64,000 nucleotides of DNA from positions 592,319-656,318 of the forward strand of contig CAXBLU010000001.1 in assembly GCA_963976815.1 (NCBI GenBank), read 5' to 3'. The number at the start of each line of letters is the position of its first letter. Positions within the stretch are counted from its first letter, which is position 1. This DNA is from JAHRVQ01 sp963976815 (GTDB lineage Bacteria > Pseudomonadota > Gammaproteobacteria > Pseudomonadales > Azotimanducaceae). The notes beneath the pieces are model-generated. The model was not told the origin of the DNA and searched no databases. It saw nothing but the letters and a program-made list of their open reading frames with translations. This document shows, one piece after another, positions 27,885 to 37,036 of the stretch. Made by a program: the position numbers and the translations under genes.

Positions 27885-28864
27885 GCCTCATCTCCGGCAA
27901 TCTTGCGAAGTTCACGCTGGAGTTCAAATTTTGGTGACGTCACATGGCTTTCCATGGACCGGAGCCGTTCTTCAATATCAGCGAACTTTTGTTTTGCTGC
28001 ACGCAGATTATGCACATTTGACACCTTTGCCTCGCTGCCTGATCTTCTTTCGGTATTTCGTTTGGTTTTCCGCTTCTGGCTTCGGCCGAAGCCCTGTTGG
28101 TGATCCTTCGGCGCGCCATGTTCCATATCGTCTCCGTCATCCAATTCATGAAAGCGATCAGTCACCTGTTTGTAGTAGGGCTTATCGTCCATAAGGAAGT
28201 AGGCAATAAAATATCCAGGGACCGCCACGGAGGGCACAATAAATAGCGCAAAAACCGCCATCATCCTCACCTGCCAGGTTTCCATACCCCAGTAATCAGC
28301 AATACCAGAGGAAACCCCACAAATTTTCTTGTTCTTTGAATTACGGTAGAGATTGCCGTTTCGATTTCGGCGCTTCCAGCTTTGTGCGGTTCTGCGGGCT
28401 GCTTTTATGCCGGAGTTTCGCCGCCGAGCCCGCTCTTTCCTGCGGGATCGTCGAGTGGATTCAGTATTGGAACGAGCAGGGGCTTCATCACCGCCGTCAT
28501 CCATATCTCCGCCCATGCCATAGGCATCATCATCGTACGCACCGGAACCCATACCATCTGAATAGTCATCGTCGCGGCTACCGGCGCCGAACATTTGTTT
28601 TGATTGATCATCCATCCAGGCTTCCGCCTTTCGCGACCATTTATCTGCCACGTCATCAACAAAGTCTTCTATTGATCGCTCCATGTCGCGGTGTCTGGGA
28701 CTTCTGCGATGTCGTGCTCTGCGAGCTAATTGCTCCGCCCGTTCCGCCGCTTGCTCGGCTTCTTTTGCCTGGCGTTTTGCACGTTGTGCCGCTCGCTCAG
28801 AAAGACGTTTTGTCCTTCGTGCCTCGCGTTCTGCTTCAAGCTTTTCTCGTTCAGACCTGTTCAC
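27881..28864 (-). CDS. pspC: PspC domain protein with long Arg-rich N-terminus
   Basis: The 327-residue protein contains a PspC domain (about residues 180-235) with KKICGVSSGIADYWGMETWQ, the family hallmark, and one TM helix (VPGYFIAYFLM). The first 60 residues are an Arg/Glu/Ala coiled-coil (RERE AERA type), followed by an acidic Gly/Asp/Ser-rich linker with a run of GMGSGAYDDDAYG. A basic and helical C-terminal tail follows. E. coli PspC is 119 residues, so this is a greatly extended version; the extra cytoplasmic part could bind PspA. It overlaps the GIN gene by 4 bp. Confidence 0.85.
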   Translation of the reverse strand: MNRSEREKLEAEREARRTKRLSERAAQRAKRQAKEAEQAAERAEQLARRARHRRSPRHRDMERSIEDFVDDVADKWSRKAEAWMDDQSKQMFGAGSRDDDYSDGMGSGAYDDDAYGMGGDMDDGGDEAPARSNTESTRRSRRKERARRRNSGIKAARRTAQSWKRRNRNGNLYRNSKNKKICGVSSGIADYWGMETWQVRMMAVFALFIVPSVAVPGYFIAYFLMDDKPYYKQVTDRFHELDDGDDMEHGAPKDHQQGFGRSQKRKTKRNTERRSGSEAKVSNVHNLRAAKQKFADIEERLRSMESHVTSPKFELQRELRKIAGDEA

Positions 28865-28912
28865 TGGTCTCCCCTTATGCGTATATCGATCTAGCAGCTC
28901 AAATATGTGGCG

Positions 28913-29158
28913 TTACGAACCGTTTCCAGTTTCACGCCAGCCTGGACTTTCAACATCCAAAATTGCTTCAAGGGTTTCGATCCTTGCGGCCATTCTGTTT
29001 GCCACCTCAATCATCTCCTCCAACTCGGCTCTCTCACCCGTGCTCAAGCCGTCTTTGGTTCTTGCCACGGAGCGATAGTGAAAGATAATCCAAAGTGGTG
29101 CCACGATGACCAGGAACGCAAGGACCGGGACAAAAATTGCGACTAACCAACCTTCCAT
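28913..29158 (-). CDS. pspB: Phage shock protein B
   Basis: The 81-residue protein has one N-terminal TM segment (about residues 5-25) and a cytoplasmic coiled coil with RMAARIETLEAILDVESPGW, the typical PspB end. PspB and PspC sense inner-membrane damage and draw PspA away from PspF. It follows pspA by 73 bp and precedes pspC by 48 bp. Confidence 0.9.
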   Translation of the reverse strand: MEGWLVAIFVPVLAFLVIVAPLWIIFHYRSVARTKDGLSTGERAELEEMIEVANRMAARIETLEAILDVESPGWRETGNGS

Positions 29159-29231
29159 AATGGTTCCAACCTTTTAGCTTCTATTAAGGTTTCTTTTCAA
29201 AGTGCGTGTTTTAGGATGCCCTTGCTAAAGC

Positions 29232-29906
29232 TCACTGATCCGATTCACTATTGCCGGACAGGCGAGCTTTTAATGCGGCGAGTTCTGCATCCACTTTTTC
29301 GTCGGATTCAAGGTCCGCGATCTCATTAGATAAAGATTGCTGACCGAGGTCATAGCTCTCAATTTCACCTTCCATGTGATCCAGCTTGCGTTCGTATGTC
29401 TCAAAGCGGCTCATTGCGCCATCAATATCAACCTCGTGGAGCTGACGCTTGACACCCATCCGGGATTGCGCGGTTTTGCCACGCAGAATCAGAGACTTCT
29501 GGCGGGTTTTGGCATCGGTTAGTTTTTGCTGAAGTTGACCAATGTCCGCGGACAACTTTTGTAAATTAAGATCAATTTGCTCCAGATCTGCGGCCAGTGT
29601 TTCTGACTCCTCAAGGGCATTAGTCTTTTCTTTCAATGCGGCGCGCGCAAGGTCTTCACGACCTTTGGACAAGGCTACAGCCGCTTTAGACTCCCAGTCA
29701 TCAGACTCTTTGCGGGTCTTCTCGACCTTACGGGCAATTTCTTTTTTATCGGCGATCAGCTTGGCTGATTGGGTCCGTACCTCAACCAGAGTCTCTTCCA
29801 TTTCCTGGATGATGAGCCGAACCATTTTCTCAGGATCTTCAGCCTTATCCAGAATAGCGTTAATGTTGGCGTTAATAATGTCGGTGAATCTGGAGAAAAT
29901 GCTCAT
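29232..29906 (-). CDS. pspA: Phage shock protein A
   Basis: The 224-residue protein is a complete PspA/IM30: FSRFTDIINANINAILDKAED at the start, then long helices typical of ESCRT-III-like assemblies (MVRLIIQEMEETLVEVRTQS; VKRQLHEVDIDGAMSRFETY). PspA binds damaged membranes and holds PspF inactive. The divergent pspF gene and a sigma-54 promoter candidate just upstream complete the classical circuit. Length matches E. coli PspA (222). Confidence 0.95.
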   Translation of the reverse strand: MSIFSRFTDIINANINAILDKAEDPEKMVRLIIQEMEETLVEVRTQSAKLIADKKEIARKVEKTRKESDDWESKAAVALSKGREDLARAALKEKTNALEESETLAADLEQIDLNLQKLSADIGQLQQKLTDAKTRQKSLILRGKTAQSRMGVKRQLHEVDIDGAMSRFETYERKLDHMEGEIESYDLGQQSLSNEIADLESDEKVDAELAALKARLSGNSESDQ

Positions 29907-29961
29907 TTCCTTTGCCTCACTACGTTCATGATAGTTTGTACTGCTTGTGGCCTTTTACTAA

Positions 29962-29977
29962 CCACAATCTGTGCCAA
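29962..29977 (-). promoter_or_regulatory. Candidate sigma-54 promoter of pspA
   Basis: On the minus strand the sequence reads TTGGCAC (29977-29971) for the -24 element, then nine bases to a TG(G) at the -12 position (29964-29962). The E. coli pspA promoter also deviates from GC at -12 and has TG there. Transcription would start near 29950, about 44 bases before the pspA ATG. Sigma-54 dependence fits the divergent PspF. The -12 element is imperfect, so this is a good but unproven candidate. Confidence 0.55.
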
Positions 29978-30058
29978 CAATTTCCAGCCTCGTAACCCGT
30001 TGTAATTCCAGCACTTTCTATCTTATTTAAGTTTGATGTATGATGCTCAGCACTCACT

Positions 30059-30079
30059 AGTTGGCAAATAAAACCAACT
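30059..30079. promoter_or_regulatory. Candidate PspF upstream activating site
   Basis: AGTTGG (30059-30064) and CCAACT (30074-30079) form a perfect 6-bp inverted repeat, about 110-130 bp upstream of the predicted pspA start. That is in the range of the PspF-binding region in enterobacteria. It also lies just before pspF, where binding could autorepress that gene. Confidence 0.4.
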
Positions 30080-30108
30080 ATTAGTGTTTTAACCCAACGG
30101 TATGAACT

Positions 30109-31158
30109 ATGACGCAACGACATCAGGCTGAACGACTGATTGGTGAATCCCCCGCCTTTCTTGAAGTACTCGAGCTTACCTCTCAGGCCGCATCGCTGTC
30201 GAAACCCGTCCTTATTGTGGGTGAGCGAGGTACCGGCAAAGAATTGATTGCAGCGCGTTTGCACTATCTGTCGCCCCGTTGGGATCAGGAATTCCTGAAG
30301 ATGAATTGTGCCGCCATCAGCGACACCCTGCTTGAAACAGAGCTATTCGGCCACGATGCCGGTGCCTTTACCGGCGCCCAAAAGATGCATATGGGTAGAT
30401 TTGAACGGGCCGACAAGGGCACCCTGTTCCTTGATGAGCTGGCAACCACGTCGCCTCTAGTCCAGGAAAAACTACTGCGCATCATTGAGTACGGTGAATT
30501 TGAACGGGTCGGTGGCAGCAAGACCCTCGTCACGGACGTCAGATTAATCGCCGCGACCAACGAGGATCTACCTGCCCTTGCAAAAAAAGGACGCTTTAGG
30601 GAAGACCTGCTCGATAGATTAGCCTTTGACGTCATTACATTACCGCCGCTCCGGGCTAGACCCGAGGACATCATGATCCTGGCGGAACACTTTGCCGTTG
30701 CCATGGCCATTGATCTCGGCCGGGAATATTTTCCGGGATTTACAGCATCTGCAAGAAAGGTATTGCGGAGCTATAACTGGCCTGGAAACATACGGGAGCT
30801 GAAAAATGTGGTGGAACGCAGTGTCTACCGCTCCCAGAACCTTGATGACCCGGTGGATCTGATCTCTCTTAATCCATTTGAATCGCCCTATCGGCCGATT
30901 GGACCGAATGAGGCATTAAGTCTTCCCTCAGGTGATACCGACGAGTCTCCGACTAGTGTCATTGTGCCTTCAATACCTGATATCGGTGAATTCCCGATTG
31001 ATTTCCGTCAGTCCGTTAAGGACTATGAGGTTGGATTGATTAAAAACGCCCTGGCAAGCTGTCAGTTCAACCAAAAGAAAACCGCCGATGCACTGGGAGT
31101 GACTTACCATCAACTGCGAGGATATCTGAAGAAATATGATCTTTTAGACAACCAATAG
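30109..31158 (+). CDS. pspF: Psp operon sigma-54 activator PspF
   Basis: The 349-residue enhancer-binding protein has a sigma-54 AAA+ domain directly at the N-terminus (Walker A GERGTGKE; the sigma-54 contact loop GAFTGA at about residues 87-92; Walker B TLFLDELATTSPLVQE) and a C-terminal HTH (KKTADALGVTYHQLRGYL). There is no N-terminal receiver or sensing domain, as in E. coli PspF, which is controlled instead by PspA. It is divergent from pspA. Confidence 0.93.
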   Translation: MTQRHQAERLIGESPAFLEVLELTSQAASLSKPVLIVGERGTGKELIAARLHYLSPRWDQEFLKMNCAAISDTLLETELFGHDAGAFTGAQKMHMGRFERADKGTLFLDELATTSPLVQEKLLRIIEYGEFERVGGSKTLVTDVRLIAATNEDLPALAKKGRFREDLLDRLAFDVITLPPLRARPEDIMILAEHFAVAMAIDLGREYFPGFTASARKVLRSYNWPGNIRELKNVVERSVYRSQNLDDPVDLISLNPFESPYRPIGPNEALSLPSGDTDESPTSVIVPSIPDIGEFPIDFRQSVKDYEVGLIKNALASCQFNQKKTADALGVTYHQLRGYLKKYDLLDNQ

Positions 31159-31276
31159 CATTTTGATTGTACTCGTTGTAAAAATTGCCCCGGGAATGGG
31201 TTTTAAATACATTCCAGTTACAGCAACGTGAGTCAACCGAGCGTAGTATACGGCCACTTAAATTAGGAGCTATACC

Positions 31277-32128
31277 ATGGAAAACCTACCGATATCGATT
31301 CCTGTCGACGACCTCGACAAATACGCCGATACCGCAATTGAACTGACAATCGCTTACGCACCCAAGTTTGCGCTTGCGCTAATCACACTCTTTATTGGTC
31401 TTTGGATCATTAACCGCGTTACCGCAGGACTAGGTAAAGCACTATCTAAAGGTGGCATCGAAGCAACTCTGCAGAAATTCCTATCAAACCTGATGGGCGT
31501 GGTCATGAAAGGCTTATTGCTGATCAGTGTCGCGGCAATGATTGGAATCGAAACCACATCTTTTATCGCCGTTTTAGGTGCCGCTGGTCTCGCGATCGGC
31601 CTGGCCCTACAGGGTAGTCTTGCGAACTTCGCAGGTGGCGTTCTAATCTTAATGTTCCGTCCGTACAAGGTCGGTGATTTTATCGAAACCAATGGCCACA
31701 TGGGTTCGGTACAGAGCATAGAAATATTTAATACCATCATGACCACTGGTGATAATAAGACCATTATCATTCCAAATGGATCTGTCTCAAACAACCCCAT
31801 CACAAACTTCTCAAAACAAGCCACGCGCCGGGTTGATATTGTATTTGGTATTTCCTACGACGATGACTTGCGTGTGGGTAAAGAGGTTTTGACTAAACTA
31901 ATCCAGGCTGATGAACGCATTCATTCTGATCCAGCACCACTTGTGGTGATTAGTTCACTGGGCGATAGCTGCGTGAATATCACAACACGATCATGGGTCG
32001 ACTCAGCAAACTACTGGGGTGTTTATTTCGACCTGATGGAAAACGGAAAATTAGAGCTTGAAGCAGCAGGTCTTAGCATTCCGTATCCACAAACTGACGT
32101 CCACATCCATCAGCAATCTGGCGGTTAA
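31277..32128 (+). CDS. mscS: Small-conductance mechanosensitive channel MscS
   Basis: The 283-residue channel has TM segments at about residues 25-50 and 72-90 and the pore helix AGLAIGLALQGSLANFAGG (Gly/Ala packing of TM3). A beta domain, FRPYKVGDFIETNGHMGSV, and C-terminal vestibule follow. Length and order match E. coli MscS (286). It opens under membrane tension to release solutes in osmotic downshock. The start ATG 31277 follows a run AGGAGC at 31266, a good ribosome-binding site. Confidence 0.95.
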   Translation: MENLPISIPVDDLDKYADTAIELTIAYAPKFALALITLFIGLWIINRVTAGLGKALSKGGIEATLQKFLSNLMGVVMKGLLLISVAAMIGIETTSFIAVLGAAGLAIGLALQGSLANFAGGVLILMFRPYKVGDFIETNGHMGSVQSIEIFNTIMTTGDNKTIIIPNGSVSNNPITNFSKQATRRVDIVFGISYDDDLRVGKEVLTKLIQADERIHSDPAPLVVISSLGDSCVNITTRSWVDSANYWGVYFDLMENGKLELEAAGLSIPYPQTDVHIHQQSGG

Positions 32129-32175
32129 GATGACCAGTCAAGAGCAACTCTGGCATCTACATCACCCGGCTAGTT

Positions 32176-33972
32176 ATGGCCTTAATGTCAGAAGTTGAGC
32201 AATCCTATAGCGAGGTCGCGCGACTTTACGACGCGCGGCTTCGTCGGATTAATCAGATTGTTCTCGGAGTCATTGCTCTACTAACACTCTCCGCCGGAAT
32301 TCTAGTCTGGCTCTTACTCGACGAAATCTATCGTCAACAGGAACTTGAGACCAAAGATCGCCTCACACTGAACCTGGCCCAAACGGAAAAAGTCCTTAGC
32401 ATCTGGCAAATACAACTCGGCCGAGAACTACAAAGCATTGCTTCGGAACCCACCACAATCAATGACACAAAAACGTTACTCGAAGCCTACCACCGGGGAG
32501 AAGATCTATTTACCCATCAGGCTAGCATCACGATGCGTGACAGATTCGATGAACTGTCAAAACGCACCCACCACCTGGGATTTTTTATCATAAGTCCCGA
32601 TGCAATCAGCTTATCTTCGATGCGAAATGAAAACATTGGTAGCAAAAACCTCATTGCAATCCATAGGCCTGACTTACTCGCTCGAGCATTTGCGGGAGAG
32701 ACAGTTTTAATCCCGCCGATTGTCTCGGACGTGGCAATTGACGGCGAAGATCAAATTCTCAATATCAATCTACCTGCTACGATGTTTATTGCCACACCAA
32801 TCTACGGCGCAAAAGACAATGTTATCGCTGTACTCACCGAGCGCTTGTCCCCGACCAACTCATTTTCATCACTCATTGCGCTCGGCAGCATCGCTGCCCA
32901 GGGACATACCTACGCTTACAACAGCGAAGGCGCTCTGGTCTCTTTTATTGAGGGCCAGGATCTTCTTTCGACAAAGGTCCCTTTCCGGGGTACCCATCTC
33001 GAGACCCAGGCCACTACAGATTCATACGTTGACTTTTTCGGCACCCAGGTACTTGCTGCATACCAGTACTTCCCCGCCCGAGGGATTGGATTTGCGAGTG
33101 AAATTCCGGTTGAGACCGCTTTTTCTACCTATTACAAAACCAGAATACTGATTGTTTTGAGTCTTTTGGGTGTGCTGATTGCAGGTGTCATTTTTGCCAT
33201 TGGCCTGGTCCTGGCAAATCGTAGATCAAATAACCTGTTGCAAAAAAACAACCGCACTTTGGAAACGATCAATCAGCGCTTAGAAATGCGCGATGAACAA
33301 CGGGAAGAAATGGTCTATACCCTTTCCCACGACCTTAAATCGCCACTCATCAATATTGCGCGATTCAGCAGTCGAATGGCGAGTGAATACAAAGACAGCC
33401 TGGATAAAAGTCAGCGGCATTACTTAAACCGCATCGACAAAAACGCTGAGCGGATGAGTAGGTTAATCGAAAGCCTGTTCCTTGTGCTGCAGGTTGAATC
33501 GGGAACAAGCCGAAAAACCTGGGTCCAATCAAAGGAAGTGATTCAGGAAGTACTAGAAATGGTGGACGAAAGCCTGAACAGTGCCGGTGGGACTGCCACG
33601 GTTATCTCTGATTTACCGCTGCTGTATGCTGACTCGAACATGCTATTTGACTGTATCGAGAATTTGATCAGCAACGCAATCAAGTACCGCGACCCGTCTA
33701 GAGCGCCCAGGATCACCATTAGCGCCGTCGAAACAGTGTCAGGTGTTGATATTAGCGTCCAGGACAACGGACTTGGCATTGCAGAACATCAGCAAAAAAA
33801 TGTGTTTCGTATCTTCAAGAAAATCAATTTAACCGTCGGCCACGGGATTGGGCTTACTATCGTCAAATCCGTCATGGAAAAACATGGCGGCAGCGTCTCG
33901 CTCGATTCTGAGCCAGGTGTCGGATCTACCTTCACCCTACACTTTCCTAACGGGGCACCACCACCAATCTAA
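32176..33972 (+). CDS. Orphan sensor histidine kinase with periplasmic sensor
   Basis: The 598-residue kinase has two TM helices (about residues 23-45 and 315-340) around a periplasmic sensor region of about 270 residues, probably of dCache type. A dimerisation/H-box TLSHDLKSPLINIARFS (phospho-acceptor His about 387), N-box ENLISNAIKYRD, D-box DNGLGI and G-box GHGIGLTIVKS follow. No response regulator is next to it, so the partner is elsewhere. The start may be ATG 32176 or 32185. The kinase ends 3 bp before the convergent crotonase. Confidence 0.85.
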   Translation: MALMSEVEQSYSEVARLYDARLRRINQIVLGVIALLTLSAGILVWLLLDEIYRQQELETKDRLTLNLAQTEKVLSIWQIQLGRELQSIASEPTTINDTKTLLEAYHRGEDLFTHQASITMRDRFDELSKRTHHLGFFIISPDAISLSSMRNENIGSKNLIAIHRPDLLARAFAGETVLIPPIVSDVAIDGEDQILNINLPATMFIATPIYGAKDNVIAVLTERLSPTNSFSSLIALGSIAAQGHTYAYNSEGALVSFIEGQDLLSTKVPFRGTHLETQATTDSYVDFFGTQVLAAYQYFPARGIGFASEIPVETAFSTYYKTRILIVLSLLGVLIAGVIFAIGLVLANRRSNNLLQKNNRTLETINQRLEMRDEQREEMVYTLSHDLKSPLINIARFSSRMASEYKDSLDKSQRHYLNRIDKNAERMSRLIESLFLVLQVESGTSRKTWVQSKEVIQEVLEMVDESLNSAGGTATVISDLPLLYADSNMLFDCIENLISNAIKYRDPSRAPRITISAVETVSGVDISVQDNGLGIAEHQQKNVFRIFKKINLTVGHGIGLTIVKSVMEKHGGSVSLDSEPGVGSTFTLHFPNGAPPPI

Positions 33973-33975
33973 CCA

Positions 33976-34776
33976 TTACTCGCCAGTAAACTTGGCGGGA
34001 CGTTTATCAATGATCGAATGCACCGCTTCCATGTGATCTTTGGTTTGATGGGCCAGTGCTTGCATCGACGCTGACATTTCCAGCAAGGGTTCCAACGGCA
34101 TATCCTGACCTTCCTTAATTAACCGCTTGGTCATTCTCAGGGCACCGGGAGGATTGACTGCAATCCGGTTCGCCAACTCATTGGCGGCAACAAGCAATTC
34201 CTCGGCTGGTACCACTCGAGACACCATGCCCCAGGCCAAAGCTGTCTGTGCGTTAACTGGCTCTCCGGTGAAGGCCATCTCGTTTGCCCGGGACAGGCCA
34301 ATCACCCGCGGTAGAAACCAGGCACCGCCATCTCCAGGAACCAGACCGACCTTGACGAAACTCTCGGCAAAGAGTGCTTTTTCCGACGCAATCCGCATAT
34401 CACACATCATCGTCAGATCACATCCCGCACCAATTGCGGGGCCATTCACCGCGGCAATAATGGGTACTTCGAGACCACTAATCGCCACGGGAATACGCTG
34501 AATACCGTGTCTATACCCATCTCGAATTTCCGATGCAGTCCCACCAAACATACCCTTTTTGTCGCGCATATCTTTTACATTGCCGCCGGAAGAGAACGCT
34601 GATCCAGCTGCGGTCAATATCACGACCCGCACACTGTGATCGCGGTTAATTCTGTGACAGGCTGCTTCTAATGCGTCAACCATTTCGTCCTCGGAAATTG
34701 CGTTTCGAGTTTCATGACGATTCAGTGTTAGCGTGACAATGTGGTCATTCTGTTCATAGAGAATAGGATCAGACAT
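33976..34776 (-). CDS. Enoyl-CoA hydratase/isomerase family protein
   Basis: The 266-residue crotonase has the oxyanion-hole signature in SSGGNVKDM and GPAIGAGCDLTMMCDMRIAS. Candidate catalytic acids are the Glu in AESFVKVGL and the Glu in ANEMAFTG. The C-terminal helix is intact. The specific substrate (fatty acid degradation, aromatic or terpenoid breakdown) cannot be told. It is transcribed divergently from the AroQ-PheC fusion. Confidence 0.85.
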   Translation of the reverse strand: MSDPILYEQNDHIVTLTLNRHETRNAISEDEMVDALEAACHRINRDHSVRVVILTAAGSAFSSGGNVKDMRDKKGMFGGTASEIRDGYRHGIQRIPVAISGLEVPIIAAVNGPAIGAGCDLTMMCDMRIASEKALFAESFVKVGLVPGDGGAWFLPRVIGLSRANEMAFTGEPVNAQTALAWGMVSRVVPAEELLVAANELANRIAVNPPGALRMTKRLIKEGQDMPLEPLLEMSASMQALAHQTKDHMEAVHSIIDKRPAKFTGE

Positions 34777-34827
34777 AGTAGTTCCAACAAAATTTGATAT
34801 CGCAAACTATCACAGGGAGTCCCTATT

Positions 34828-36048
34828 GTGAAAACCCCGGCCGCCTCAATACGCTGGTTTTGTATATTGTTCATATTCCTTTCAGGAAACTGCATGGGGC
34901 TTGGAAACCAGGATTCATCCATTGACAACGATCTTGGTCAGTTAATTAACAGTCGCCTGTCATATATGAAGGATGTCGCTGCCTATAAGTGGATTAATGG
35001 CATAGAAATCGAAGACCTGGTTCGGGAACAAAAAGTCATTGCAGCGGCTCAGGCTTCAGGGCTGCAAGAGAAACTCACACTGGACAGCAGCCGCTTGTTT
35101 TTCACGGTTCAAATTGATGCGGCTAAAGAAATCCAACGCTACTGGTTTGAGCAATGGAAACAGGGATCAGCGCCCAAACAAGCACCGGACCTGGTCAAAG
35201 ACGTCAGACCTAAGTTGATAGAAATAGGCAACAACATTGTCAGGGCCCTCGGACAAACAGAGCCGCTGACCAAACTTGCCATGCCTGGTCTGTCTATCGA
35301 AACCGCCAGGCGCTTAGAAACTGCTGCACGCTCTGTTAAGTTCTACCCAAATCAGCTCGATCAGATACTCGACAGCCAACAGCTAAGAGTTGGCACGACA
35401 CTGGACTATGCACCCTTTTCCTACGAGAAAGGTGGTGAGGCAACGGGGATCGACGTTAACCTGGCTGCGGAGTTAGCCACGACGCTCGGCGTTGAACTGG
35501 TGCTGGTAAAAACCTCCTGGCCAACCCTCATGACAGATCTCAAAACAGGGAAATTTGATATTGGGATGAGCGGGATCTCAATCAACCTTGATCGACAAAA
35601 GTCCGCCTTCTTTTCACTGCCCCACCATACTGGCGGTAAGACAGCGATTAGCCGTTGCGATCAGGTAAATCGCTTTGATGACCTAACCAAAATTAATCAC
35701 CCAACCACCCATGTAATCGTCAACCCTGGAGGAACCAATCAAGGTTTTGTCAACGCCAGCCTGAAGCAGGCCACGGTCATAGTGCACCCGGATAACAGGA
35801 CAATATTTGACGAAATAATCCAGGGACGTGCAGACGTTATGGTCACCGATGCAATCGAGGTACAACTGCAAAGCGCCTTACATCCGGAACTATGTGCCGC
35901 AACGCCGGACAAGACTTTTACTTTTCAACAAAAAGCCTTCCTTCTACCCCGGGATCAGGTTTGGAAACAATTTGTCGATTCCTGGTTAACCCAGCGTCAG
36001 GGAGAAGGCGTGATTAAAAATGTGTTCACTCAACATCTGACAAACTAA
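34828..36048 (+). CDS. Exported chorismate mutase-cyclohexadienyl dehydratase fusion
   Basis: The 406-residue protein starts at GTG with GGGAG about 10 bases upstream and has a signal peptide (RWFCILFIFLSGNCMG). Residues about 35-165 match the secreted AroQ-type (gamma class) chorismate mutase, an all-helical domain (LINSRLSYMKDVAAYKW, FFTVQIDAAKEIQRYWFEQW). Residues about 180-400 are a periplasmic binding-protein fold of the PheC type (LRVGTTLDYAPFSYEKGG, DIGMSGISINLDRQKSAFF). Together they would turn chorismate through prephenate to phenylpyruvate or arogenate outside the cytoplasm, an alternative route to phenylalanine. Binding-protein function without catalysis is an alternative. Its 3' end overlaps the next gene by 23 bp. 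Confidence 0.75.
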   Translation: MKTPAASIRWFCILFIFLSGNCMGLGNQDSSIDNDLGQLINSRLSYMKDVAAYKWINGIEIEDLVREQKVIAAAQASGLQEKLTLDSSRLFFTVQIDAAKEIQRYWFEQWKQGSAPKQAPDLVKDVRPKLIEIGNNIVRALGQTEPLTKLAMPGLSIETARRLETAARSVKFYPNQLDQILDSQQLRVGTTLDYAPFSYEKGGEATGIDVNLAAELATTLGVELVLVKTSWPTLMTDLKTGKFDIGMSGISINLDRQKSAFFSLPHHTGGKTAISRCDQVNRFDDLTKINHPTTHVIVNPGGTNQGFVNASLKQATVIVHPDNRTIFDEIIQGRADVMVTDAIEVQLQSALHPELCAATPDKTFTFQQKAFLLPRDQVWKQFVDSWLTQRQGEGVIKNVFTQHLTN

Positions 36049-36973
36049 GTTTAAGTTCCCAATCCGCCGTCGGTATTTCTTCGCCGGTCAGGAAAGCCTC
36101 GATCATGACATTACAAACCTCTGGTGCTTCCTGTTGTACCCAATGGGACACCCGGGGTAAATACCGAATTCGAAAGTCCGAGACAAAGTCTTCTGTGCCA
36201 TAGGTAGACTCCTTATTGAGCGCTACATCATCCTCACCCCATAGCATAAGTGTTGGGGTGTCAATTTTGGGTATTTCTTCAACCGGTGTTGTTTTACGAA
36301 ACCTGATCAGCGCCCGGTAGTAATTCACCATAGCTGTCAGTGCTCCGGGCTGATCTGCGTTCCGGCGGTAGACCTCAAGTACTTCTTTCGGAAATCGGGA
36401 TTTATCGACGGCTGAATTTAGAATCGCGTCGGCAACGGGCTGGGCATTGTTTTTGCCTAACATTCGTTCCGGGAGACGGGGCAATTGAAAAAACAACACG
36501 TACCAGGACTTTTTCTTCTGCGCCCAACTACTTTTAATCAGCTTAATCATCGGCCCCGGATGGGGAACGTTGCAGATAATCAGATGGGTCAATGGCCGAA
36601 TTTTTTCGATGGCAAACTGCCAGGCAATCACTGCGCCCCAGTCATGGGCAACCAGCACCACCTCTTTTTTCCCGGCTGCATCAATTAAGCCCGCCACATC
36701 AGCGAGAAGATTTTCCATTTTATAATCTTCAATCTGGGCCGGCCTTGACGACTTACCATAACCTCTTAAATTTGGTGCCCAGGCCTCGTAGCCTAGGGAC
36801 GCAAGTAGCGGCAACTGGTATCGCCAGGAGAACGAATGTTCTGGAAACCCATGCAGACAGATCGCCAGCTTATCCCCGGCTCCACATTGATCCACTTCAA
36901 ATGTGAGGCCGTTGGCTTCAACAAACGTTGTTCTTATCGAGGCATCCCTCAACCCTGAATCTACAATATCCAC
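36026..36973 (-). CDS. Epoxide hydrolase-like alpha/beta hydrolase
   Basis: The 315-residue protein has the oxyanion motif LHGFPEHSFSWRYQLPLL, a nucleophile elbow AHDWGAVIAWQFA with Asp as nucleophile, and a late acid/base pair GEDDVALN...VSHWVQQEAP. The Asp nucleophile and the HGFP motif place it with epoxide hydrolases and haloalkane dehalogenases, not with esterases. Preference cannot be decided. Its 3' end overlaps the 3' end of the AroQ-PheC gene by 23 bp, an antisense overlap. Confidence 0.8.
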   Translation of the reverse strand: MDIVDSGLRDASIRTTFVEANGLTFEVDQCGAGDKLAICLHGFPEHSFSWRYQLPLLASLGYEAWAPNLRGYGKSSRPAQIEDYKMENLLADVAGLIDAAGKKEVVLVAHDWGAVIAWQFAIEKIRPLTHLIICNVPHPGPMIKLIKSSWAQKKKSWYVLFFQLPRLPERMLGKNNAQPVADAILNSAVDKSRFPKEVLEVYRRNADQPGALTAMVNYYRALIRFRKTTPVEEIPKIDTPTLMLWGEDDVALNKESTYGTEDFVSDFRIRYLPRVSHWVQQEAPEVCNVMIEAFLTGEEIPTADWELKLSLSDVE

Positions 36974-37036
36974 CGCTACCCTCGTTGCAATTACGTTTTA
37001 CGGTAGACTACCTCAATAACCGATTGGGAACATCGT

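Noticed and set aside
28336..29088. 250-residue plus-strand frame opposite pspC/pspB
   Set aside because: It is Arg/Leu/Cys-rich shadow coding opposite well-supported psp genes.
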